Of a stretch of 19,867 bases of DNA, positions 9,839 through 17,966 are shown in pieces; the stretch's first letter is position 1, and each line of letters opens with the position of its first letter. The position numbers were made by a program, and so were the translations under genes. This DNA is from Allomyces macrogynus ATCC 38327 (taxonomy: Eukaryota > Blastocladiomycota > Blastocladiomycetes > Blastocladiales > Blastocladiaceae), in NCBI GenBank assembly GCA_000151295.1, contig GG745331.1:630088-649954 (forward strand), in the 5' to 3' direction. Under the pieces are notes generated by a model. It searched no databases. It was not told the origin of the DNA and saw nothing but the letters and a program-made list of their open reading frames with translations.

Positions 9839-10285
9839 GGTCGGTGGTCGGTCGGGTGTTGGAGTTCAAGGCGCGCCGCGTGTTGGGAAAAAGGTAGTGA
9901 GCGACTGGCGAGGGCGGGGATCGCAGGAGTTGTTGGCCGGTATTCAATTTGAATCGAGCGGCGCCGGTCAGCGTCAGCCGCTCTTCTTGTATTGCAGCGA
10001 CTTGGTAACGACCAGAGAAGGCCGGGAGAGCGTTTTCTTGCGGGTCGACTACGACGACGATGATTTGAGCGATGTGCAACTTGGAAATGACTGGATGGTG
10101 GCAACGACCGGCAACGACTGCCGGGACCTCATCCAGGCCAGCAACCGGTCACCCAGCCTCATCTGACCGCGTCAACATACACCGCACCGCACCGCCGCGC
10201 CGCGCTGCCATCAGGACCACCGGAAGGACGCCAGCCGCGTCGTGCTGCACGCCCAACTTCACCGATCACATCGCATTCCAACGCC
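9839..10285. promoter_or_regulatory. Shared divergent promoter region of LTN1 and RRP17
   Basis: 447 bp separate the two start codons, so both promoters must lie here. A 13-bp inverted repeat ATTCAATTTGAAT (arms of 6, one central base) sits at 9942-9954, in the most AT-rich spot. No TATA box is obvious. The two genes both act on the ribosome, but co-regulation is only a possibility. Confidence 0.5.
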
Positions 10286-11156
10286 ATGGACAATATCGAG
10301 GCGCTGACGCGCGGCGCCCGCGTTTGGAGCAGCAAGCGCAAGCAAAAGGCGCAGGACCTGGAAATCAAGTGGGACGACGATGCGCGCAAGTACGCCTTTC
10401 GCCTCCCGTCCGCCAACCAGATCCCTGCACACCGGTGCAACACACGCTGATCGCCGCAGGATAGGGACTACCTGACGGGGTTCCACAAGCGCAAAGTGGA
10501 GCTCAAGAAGAAGCGCGTCGAGTACGCCAAGCTGCGCGAGCGCAAGGAGCGCAACGAGCACCGTGCCGAGGTGCGTCTGCTCGTCCACCGTGTTCCCACT
10601 CGAATCATCCCGCTCATTCACTTCTCCAAGCCAGAAACGCCGCGCTCTCGCAGAATTCGCACGCCGCATGGAGCAGGAACGTCAGGGTGGTCTCGCCAAC
10701 CCGTCATTGAGCGACGACGAAGACAGCCACGACGCCGACGCGAAGGCCGCCAAGGCTGCGGCCGCCGTCGCCGAGTACGCCAACGACCAAATGCACACGA
10801 CTGTCACCGTCTCAGAAATGAGCATTGGCCCGGACGATGGGTACTTTGCCGACTTGTCGACGTTGAGCAAGACCATGCTGGCCGCAACCGAGGCAGCTGC
10901 GGCACCAAGCGACGACGAGGATGGGGATGTGGACATGGACGAGGATGACGACGCGGATGCCGCGCCCGCGCGCAAGAAGCCAAAAAAGAAGGTGTTCAAG
11001 TACGAGACCAAGAAGGAGCGGCAGACGGAGCGCAAGAGGCAGCTGGGCAAGGGGCGCAAGGGCGAGGCGCGCGCGGGGCTCAAGGGCACGGCGCGCAAGT
11101 CGGCATTCAAGAAGGCGGGTGGCAAGGGTGGCAAGGGCGGGAAGGGGCGCAAATAA
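10286..11156 (+). CDS. RRP17: Nucleolar rRNA-processing protein Rrp17/Nol12
   Basis: Rrp17/Nol12 acts in the nucleolus in 5' end maturation of large-subunit rRNA and binds RNA. Exons 10286-10389, 10465-10570, 10635-11156 give 243 aa. The family signature DYLTGFHKRKVELKKKR lies at about 36-52, directly after the first splice (AA|G GAC), followed by a highly charged helix (KLRERKERNEHRAEKRRAL). The middle has an acidic patch (SDDEDGDVDMDEDDDAD) and the C-terminus is lysine/arginine/glycine-rich (GGKGGKGGKGRK), a nucleolar-type basic tail. Intron 1 (75 nt) uses acceptor GGATAG rather than the nearer CGCAG, because only this joins the family sequence in frame. Intron 2 is 64 nt with acceptor GCCAG at 10634. 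Divergent to LTN1. Confidence 0.88.
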
Positions 11157-11590
11157 ACGTTTTGGTTTGGTTTCATTCGCACTTCGACTTGTCGCGGACC
11201 GCGCCGCGCTGTGTTGATCCGGGTCGTTGAAGACTTGAACGGCCATCATGAGCGACTCGGTCGCCAACTCAGGCTGTTTTCATCGTCGGCGACGTGCCAA
11301 AATCGGCAAACGGACCTGCGCGTCTCACGGACGAGATGTGGGACGTCAGGTGACAAAATGAAAGTGATCGAGGCGAGTCTGTGCTACTGCTCGACTGCGT
11401 GATGTCGCAAGGCCGTCGCTTCCACTCCTCCTCTCGAACGCCTTTTGAACGATACCTACGCGACTGCCCAAGCGGAGACACTGCGAACCGACGGCCAAGA
11501 GCAAGCGCGCCCACGAAGCGTTCACCACGCCGACCCGCACCGGCCCGGCAACCAGCGCGCCGCCGCTCGGTCGTACTACCCGACCACACC
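11157..11590. other. Region between RRP17 and the ATPase gene
   Basis: 434 bp with no independent gene seen. It should contain the RRP17 terminator region and the promoter of the next gene. The ATPase frame stays open upstream to about 11381 with an in-frame ATG at 11402, so part of this stretch could be coding if the start lies further up. Confidence 0.4.
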
Positions 11591-13660
11591 ATGATGGCGC
11601 TCCAAGTTCCGCGTCCGCATCTGATGCGCCCCCCGCCATCCATCCGGCTGTTCGCGCCTCCAGCAGCCATGAGCCGACGCTCAGCATGGCAAGTCGCGTT
11701 GTCGTCGCGGTGCCGGATGCTCACGTCGGCCGCGCCCGTCGACAAACCGCACCAGTTGATCCACGACAAACCCAAGTTTTCGCTGCTGCATCCATTCGCG
11801 TCGGCGCGGCTCGTCTACGCGTACAAGCGCGAGCGGTCGGCCGCCGTGTCGATTCTCAAGCGGCATTTCCGGCAGCCCGGGATCATCCAGCCCGGGAAAC
11901 CGATTGATATGCAAATGTCGATTGTGCTGCAGAAAATCGGGTTCACGGCAAAAGTCACGTACGTGTCGACGTTGTCTATTGCACTGAGCATGCCGAGAAC
12001 CAGTCTGACGTTAACGACCCGGAAACAGATGGGAGTACAACTTCGAAACCGTCGAGTCGATTCTCGCCTTTCTCGACGAACGGTCCACGTCGCAGGTCGT
12101 CTTCAACGTCACCTCGGTCCTCGGCATTCTCGCCGGTGCTGGGATCACCTGGTACTACAGCCACGAGGCCAAGAAGCGCGAGGAGGCCAAGCTGCGGGAA
12201 GAGGCCGAGCAAGAGGAGGCACGCCGTGCCGAACACCAGCGGCGCCGGCAATGGGACTCGTTGCTCGACGTGCAGTGGTCGTCAGCGCCCGACCGTACCG
12301 CCGGGTTCACGCTACCGGCACCGGACCAGCGGTGCCGCGACCGCCGCCCGCTCAAGGACGAGATTCGCGACATTTTGCAGGGACATCAGGTGGTGGGTGC
12401 GGCGGCCGAGGGCGCCGCGTTCCAGGCATCGTTTTTCAATGTGCTGGTTGGGCCGCCTGGTGGTGGGAAGAGTTTGGTGATCCGGGAGCTCTTCAACGAG
12501 TATGTCGACGACGCGATCGTGGCAAGGCAGGAAGGGAAGCCTGTCCCGGCGTCCATGTACTACCTTGATTTCCGCGACGCGTTCAAGGTGAACAACATGG
12601 ACAAGGAGTTTATCGCGGAGCGGTTCTTTGGTCCATTACCGCCCTTCTCTACTTGCTGACAACACTCGCAGAACCTCGACTGACCTTCTCCACCCGGTGG
12701 CCAGACTTCCTCGACGAACTGCAGCGTCGCGTGCTCGTAGACGGCGAGCGCATCTCGCTTTTCATCGACTCAGCCGACCATTTCGCACACGTCTTTGACG
12801 ACGCACGACTCGGGGCGACGATGCGGCACATTCACGAAACTGGCCGTTTCGTCGACATTTTCCTTGTCTTCAACACGTTTGCCAAGTACTTTCAGCTGAT
12901 TGGCGACCAGCCCGGGTACGCGACGCAGCACCGGCTGCTGACGACCGCGTACGTCGAGGACCACAACGACCTGCTCGAGTTCGTGGGCCAGTTGCGGCGC
13001 GCGTGCGGCACGCTCGCATGTAAAGGCCTGCACGTCGACGATGAGCGGTGGAACGTGCCGGACGAAGTGGTCGTGGATTTGCTCGGCGGGCAGTTGGGGG
13101 ATTACGCGGTCGTGCAACGCATGCTGACCGCCGGGAACAAGACGTTGCGAGGTGCGATTTCGCATGAATGGTCCTGCTCGCCATGAACCTTTTGCTGACC
13201 CTTCCCGTCCTCAGACGTGCTCGCCGACATGCTCCTCGACTCACAAGACCGCGTCGAGCGTGCGCTCGGCGTCTACGAGTCCTCCCCGACCGCCCTTCAC
13301 GCCTACTACCTGAAAGCCGGCGAAGCGATTGTGCACGACCGGCACCTGGCACTGCCGCACCACCTGCGCAAGGAATTCATGGCGGCCAACCACTTCCTCC
13401 CCGCCGACCGCCAGCGCATGGTCTTCTACTACCCGCGCGACCGCGCCGTCTTCGAATGGATCATGCATTCGCCCGTATACCGCGCGTACTTGCGCGGATT
13501 GCGGCGCCGGGAGACTGAGTTGGCGCTGACATCGACCGACGTGAACGCCAATGAGCATATCATGGACGCGTTGCTGGGCGCGACGTGGCATAGAGCGCAT
13601 GGGCGGCGGACGAGTGGAGGGGAGGGGTGGTGGTGGCGATGGGCGTGGCGATGGGCGTGA
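11591..13660 (+). CDS. Predicted mitochondrial membrane-anchored P-loop ATPase, family not named
   Basis: Exons 11591-11958, 12029-12630, 12672-13151, 13215-13660 give 631 aa. Residues 1-50 are rich in Arg, Ser and Ala with no acidic residue until about 50, as in a mitochondrial presequence. One membrane segment is at about 146-166 (VFNVTSVLGILAGAGITWYY), followed by a charged coiled-coil-like stretch (168-200). Walker A GPPGGGKS is at 264-271, after LV; Walker B-like ISLFID is at 351-356, followed by SADHF. The C-terminal part is helical and ends in an odd tryptophan-rich tail coded by a 12-bp duplication. The layout (presequence, one membrane helix, ATPase domain) suggests an inner-membrane ATPase of AAA+/STAND type. 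I cannot assign a known gene. Intron 2 is only 41 nt. The start is uncertain; an upstream in-frame ATG at 11402 is possible, but 11591 has the usual CACC-ATG context. Confidence 0.75.
12631..12671 (+). other. 41-nt intron of the ATPase gene
   Basis: Donor GTCCAT, acceptor CTCGCAG, with TGCTGACAAC as branch site 14-20 nt before the acceptor. Splicing joins TTT-G to AA-CCT (phase 1) and continues the ATPase domain; unspliced, the frame stops at TGA inside the branch site. Confidence 0.8.
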
Positions 13661-13783
13661 GTGTCGTTTGTTTGTCTTGGTGTGCCATCGTGGACCAAAT
13701 GTGAAATGGAGAACCAAAATAGAACCGCTCCTCTTTTGATCGACTTGATGAGACTATGGTACACGGCCCGCCGCGTCACCCAC
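13661..13783. other. Short convergent gap between the ATPase gene and CSN7
   Basis: 123 bp between the two stop codons. The 3' ends of the two transcripts probably overlap or nearly so. No element recognised. Confidence 0.5.
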
Positions 13784-14683
13784 TCACAGCTCCATCGCCA
13801 TCGGCCCGCTCGACGACCCCATTCCGCGCGGTCCTCGTCCGGCCGCCTTCTTCTCCTCGGCCGCCTTGACCTTTTCCTGAAACGCGTCATTCGCCGCTTT
13901 ATGCGCCGCCGCGACCATCCGTGCATGTTCGATCTGCTGCTGAATCGAATCCAAGACCGTCGTCGTCGTTGCCGACCAGGCCTCCAACCGATCGACCATG
14001 GCGCCCAACATTTCGGGACTCACGTCGCGCCCGATCGCCGACTCAACATGCAGGACGCGCGCACGTTGGTCGAGCGTGCCCGAGAACAGTTGTTCGGACA
14101 TACCCTCAATGATCAAGTCTTCGAGGTCACGCAGGGCCGAGGGGTCGTAGTCGAGCGCGGTGAGCAAGGTCGCGTAGGGCAATTCGCGCGCGGTTTGCGC
14201 GAGCGTGATGAGCGTGAGCAGGCGCAACTTGCGTTGCATGGGTGGGGTCAGCGGCGGGAGCGTCACGGCGCTGGCTAGAGTGCCGCGTCACGGGGTCAGC
14301 AGGTGCGGTACGCGCTGGCGCGGTAGATCAACGGCGGGCCAAGCGTACCCTTGTATGCGGCGAGGTCACGGTACGCGAAGATGGTCAACAGGTCGAACGC
14401 GCCCTTGTGCGTCTCCTTCAACTACAAATCACGTCGTCGGCTCGGCCAGTCATTCTCGCGAATCCGATTCTCAACGCCGCATCGTCGCTGGCTGCGCGCG
14501 TACTTGCTGGATCGACGGCACGGAAAGAAACTCTGAAAACACGTAGACGCCCGGCGCCTCGAGCACTTTCGCGACAAGGTCGGCTGCGGCAGCACCGCGC
14601 GTCGACTTGGCGAGCAGGACGAACGGAAGGAGCTTCGGCGGGATGGCCGCGTCGGATGCTGCTGGCGCGGTGGCGGTGGTCAT
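13784..14683 (-). CDS. CSN7: COP9 signalosome subunit 7 (PCI domain)
   Basis: CSN7 is a scaffold subunit of the COP9 signalosome, which removes NEDD8 from cullins. Exons on the minus strand: 14683-14504, 14421-14349, 14274-13784, giving 247 aa (family about 260-275). The N-terminal helical part contains PGVYVFSEFLSVPSIQQ then KGAFDLLTIFAYRDLAAYK; the PCI winged-helix block is PPLTPPMQRKLRLLTLITLA, LPYATLLTALDY, LRDLEDLIIEGM and GTLDQRARVLHVESAIGRDV. The rest is a helix likely used in the CSN helical bundle, ending in a lysine/glycine-rich tail. Introns are 82 and 74 nt. The start has ACC-ATG context, preceded by an (AAC)n tract in the leader. Most budding yeasts lack a full signalosome, so a canonical CSN7 argues against that group. 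Confidence 0.88.
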
Positions 14684-14705
14684 GGTGCTGAGGATCGTCG
14701 TGCTC

Positions 14706-14731
14706 GTTGTTGTTGTTGTTGTTGTTGTTGT
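14706..14731 (-). repeat. (GTT)n / (AAC)n microsatellite in the CSN7 leader
   Basis: More than eight GTT copies on the plus strand, read as AAC on the CSN7 sense strand, ending 22 nt before the CSN7 start codon. Confidence 0.9.
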
Positions 14732-14956
14732 CGTTGAAGGTGCAGGCAGCGATGGTGGAGCAAAAACGCGACGTGTCTGAGTCGACGTGGATCGCGAAAC
14801 GCGGTCGACTCAATCGCAACGTGTGGTCGCGTGACGCGATCACCGCCGCGAGCTGGCTGTCTTCCGTTGTTCTGCTGGAGGTCAAGTGTCGCGCCGTCGT
14901 CGTTGACGAATCCTCGAGCTGCAACCGACACGACCGCGAGCACTTGCAGCTGGTCG

Positions 14957-14966
14957 AATAAATATA
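14957..14966 (+). promoter_or_regulatory. TATA-like element
   Basis: AATAAATATA stands out in a GC-rich region and lies about 110 bp upstream of the eIF2B-epsilon start. Position relative to the transcription start is unknown. Confidence 0.3.
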
Positions 14967-15074
14967 CAGCGGCGAGACCGTACCGGCGATCCGCACCACG
15001 TCCACCGGCTTGATCCTGAGCGACTCTCATTTTCCGACCACCCGACCGCGACCAATCCGGGATCAACGACGACC

Positions 15075-17390
15075 ATGGCACCGAACAACAGCAACAAGCT
15101 CGAGGCCGAGGAGATTCTGCAGGCCGTGGTCGTGGCCGACTCGTTTGACGAAAAATTCATGCCGTTGACGCGCGACCTGCCGCGAGTATGTCCTCTCCAA
15201 GAAACGAGCGCGCGCTTGCACCGGATCAAGATCATTGACGTCGTTGTGCGCGTCGCCCGCTAGTGCCTGCTCCCACTCTGCAACGTGCCGCTGATCGAGT
15301 ACACGCTCGAGTTCCTGGCGGTCGCCGACGTCAAGGAAGTGTTCATCGTGTGCTGCGCACATTCGGACCTGATCAAGGAGTACATTCTGTACGTGCTCCC
15401 TCCCTCTTTTCTCCCGGCCACGACCACCCGATCCCTGACCCTCGCGACGGGCCGAACGGCGGCAGCTCGTCCAAGTGGAACGACGACACGTCCAGCATGA
15501 AGGTCAACATCATTGTCTCACGCTCCTCCATGTCCATGGGCGACGTCCTCCGCGAACTCGACTCCAAGTCATTGCTCAAGCACGACTTCATTCTCGTCAA
15601 CGGCGACGTCGTGAGCAACCTGCGTCTCGACGGCGTGCTGGCCACCCACCGCGCGCGCCGCGCCGCCGACAAATCTACCGTCATGACCATGGTTCTGAAA
15701 GAAGGCGCCGTCTTCCACGGGGCCCGCGGCGCGCCCGCGCTCTTCTGTATCAACCCGACCACCTCGCGGTGCGTGCAGTACATTCCGATCGACGATCCCG
15801 CGGGTCCCGCGCGGCAACATGACGTGGCACTCTTGCCGGAAGTCCTCGCGGAACATTCGGACGTGGCGGTGCGCAACGATTTGATCGACTGCGGTGTCGA
15901 TATTTGCTCGGTCGAAGTACTCGCCCTGTTTTCCGAGAATTTCGACTACCAGGACCTGCGCCGCGACTTTGTCAAGGGCATTCTCGAGTCGGACCTGTTT
16001 GTGAAATCGATTTACGCGCACGTGGTGGCCGACGCGTACGCAGTGCGTGTGCGGTCGACGCAGTTGTACGACCGCGTCGCGCGCGACGTGCTGTGCCGGT
16101 GGACGTTCCCGCTCGTGCCGGACGCGGACGCACTCGCGTCGCTGGTCATTGGGGGTGCGGCCGCGTCGTCCTCGGCGGCACATGCCGCGCCCGTGCTCTA
16201 TTCGCGCAACAACGTGTACCGCGAAAAGCCTGTGCTCTTGTCGCGCACGACCGTGTTGAGTAAGAACGTGCTGGTGGGCCGGCACGGGTCGATTGGTGCG
16301 GGGACGGTGTTGGAGAATTGCGTGGTTGGGCGCGGGTGCACAATTGGCAAGAACGTGCGGCTGTCGAACGCGTACCTGTGGGACGGGGGTCACGGGTGGG
16401 GACGGGTGTACGGTCGATCCCGCGATTGTGGGCAGGAATGTGGTGCTGAAAGGACGGGGGTGGTGGTCCCGCGTGGGTCGATGATTGGCCAGGGGGGTGG
16501 TCGTGGGGGAATGGGGTGGTGTTGCCCGGAGCGGACGCGGTTGATGGTGGATGAGGATGACGAGTCGGGTACGTGGGTTTTGGCGCGGTTCTGCCGTTTT
16601 GACTGGCGAGAGTAGCTCACGCTTTGGTGATCTGATTCTAGACGCGACGGTGGTCGGCCCCGACGGCCGCGGGTGCAAGTGGGTTGCCGAGGACGAGGAC
16701 GACAGCGACGACGAGGACACCATGTCCCCAGAACTGACGATGCTGATTGAAGAAATCGGGTTCTCGCCGTCAGACCTGCGCGCCTACCTGGACCGCAAGG
16801 CGCTCGAGCACGACCTGGTCGATAATGACGCCGTCAGCGAATCCGACGAGTCGGACGACGATGCGGTCGAGGACGCGGCCGAAGAGGTACGTGCGACGAT
16901 CCAGCGCGCGCTCGACCAAGGGCACACGCTCGACAATGCCATGCTCGAGCTGAACACGCTCAAGTTTGCGTGCAACTTGACGTTCAAGGACGTGCGCGAC
17001 GAAGTCGTGCCGTGCATTCTCGCGCACGTGTTTATTGCCAATGACGGCAACTTCAAGGCATTGTTGACGCGGTGGATGCCGGTGCTGGCCACGATGCTGC
17101 ACGGCGCCAAGGACCAGGTGGACGTGCTCGAGACGGTGGCGGCGTGGTTTGCGGCGCACTTGGACAAGGCCAAGTATCTCGGGACCGTGGCCATGGTCAT
17201 GTACGACCTGGATTTGGTCGAGGAGGAGCAATTTGTGGCGTGGTTTGCCAAGGCTGAGAAGAGTGTCGAGACGGGGATGCCCGCGGTGTGCAGGGCCGTG
17301 CGGCCGTTCATTCAGTGGCTCGAGGAGGCCGACGACGATGATGAGGATGACGAGGAGGAGAGCGAGGAAGAGGATAGTGACGACGAGTAG
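15075..17390 (+). CDS. GCD6: eIF2B epsilon subunit (catalytic guanine nucleotide exchange factor subunit)
   Basis: eIF2B-epsilon exchanges GDP for GTP on eIF2. Exons 15075-15185, 15264-15388, 15466-16568, 16642-17390; about 693-695 aa. The N-terminus has the pyrophosphorylase-like fold: LQAVVVADSFDEKFMPLTRD, LPLCNVPLIEYTLEFL, then SMSMGDVLREL and HDFILVNGDVVSNL. The left-handed beta-helix hexapeptides follow (NVLVGRHGSIGAGTVLENCV). The catalytic W2 domain closes the protein: LELNTLKFACNLTFKDVR, LVEEEQFVAWF and FIQWLEEADDDDEDDEE. Introns are 78, 77 and 73 nt. Inside the beta-helix, 16384-16527, the frame slips several times at runs of G or C, net zero; as written, the plus frame stays open but the sequence is garbled there. 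The linker around 16690-16725 is strongly acidic. Divergent to CSN7. Confidence 0.93.
16384..16527 (+). other. GCD6: Cluster of apparent single-base slips in eIF2B-epsilon
   Basis: After YLWDG the hexapeptide repeat continues in the next frame (GDGCTVDPAIVGRNVVLKGR), returns to the first frame at VVVPRGSMIGQG, and then fits the family best if one base is dropped at each of three runs (six G at 16492-16497, five G at 16505-16509, three C at 16525-16527). The first slips are at five-G runs 16385-16389 and 16456-16460. Every slip falls in a homopolymer. Confidence 0.75.
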
Positions 17391-17633
17391 GGTCAGTTGG
17401 GATATGTCTACGGCGTGGATTAGTTTCATTTATTTCATCATTTTTGGCTTGTGCTTGACGACCCGCTCCGTTCCCATGGGCGGAACTGGCTCAGGCGATG
17501 GCGGGTGATGGCGAGCGGGGTTCGTGCCGTGTCGCCTCGCGCGCCATCGTTGATGATGGTGACACAGATTGATTGAAGGCGTGTCTACGGCGAGGTTGGC
17601 GCGCCCGGCGTTGCACCGGATCGCGGCACCTTG

Positions 17634-17647
17634 ATCGCGATCGCGAT
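17634..17647. repeat. 14-bp perfect palindrome
   Basis: ATCGCGATCGCGAT equals its own reverse complement. It lies about 245 bp after the eIF2B-epsilon stop codon. Function unknown; it may be chance in GC-rich DNA. Confidence 0.8.
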
Positions 17648-17918
17648 TGCGGTTGTTTTTCGCCCAACAACAATTTGGCAGTGGGCGCAACAACACGCGC
17701 GCGTGCAATCTACCTTCGCATTGTTGCGTTTGCGCTTCGCCTTCATTGGCTGGCGCATGCAAAACTGCCGAAAAAGAACAACAAGAGAAGGCCAATGTGG
17801 GCGAGGTAAGCGCAAATTAGCGTCCGGGACGTCGTCTCGGTGCGAGAAGGAAAGACTTTGCAGCCTGCCTCGTTGGGCCGTGTGCGAGATGGGAGCGAAA
17901 TGAGCAGGAAATGACGGT

Positions 17919-17966
17919 GGCGACTGGCGACTGGCGACTGGCGACTGGCGACTGGCGACTGGCGAC
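17919..17966 (+). repeat. 7-bp tandem repeat GGCGACT, 6.9 copies
   Basis: Six perfect GGCGACT copies followed by GGCGAC. As the unit is not a multiple of three, it is unlikely to lie in coding sequence. A likely variable-number minisatellite. Confidence 0.95.

Larger units (their letters stand above)
14684..15074. promoter_or_regulatory. Shared divergent promoter region of CSN7 and eIF2B-epsilon
   Basis: 391 bp between two start codons. It contains the (GTT)n tract next to CSN7 and an AT-rich AATAAATATA at 14957-14966, about 110 bp before the eIF2B-epsilon ATG, the best TATA-like element in the window. Confidence 0.5.

Noticed and set aside
10390..10460. RRP17 intron 1 ending at the first CGCAG (10459)
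   Set aside because: It joins out of phase; the next AG at 10464 gives ARK-DYLTGFHKRK in frame.
15569..16723. Minus-strand open frame of 384 codons opposite GCD6
   Set aside because: Antisense shadow of the eIF2B-epsilon exon; no domain of its own.
17633..17648. GCGATCGC, the HIP1 octamer of cyanobacteria, inside the palindrome
   Set aside because: One occurrence in an intron-bearing eukaryotic sequence is chance.
17430..17795. Minus-strand frame ending in RVVKHKPKMMK close to the end of GCD6
   Set aside because: The tail and the stretch AIRCNAGRANLAVDTPSIN look somewhat protein-like, and a convergent gene would fit the layout, but I could not join them with splice sites in matching phase and recognise no family.
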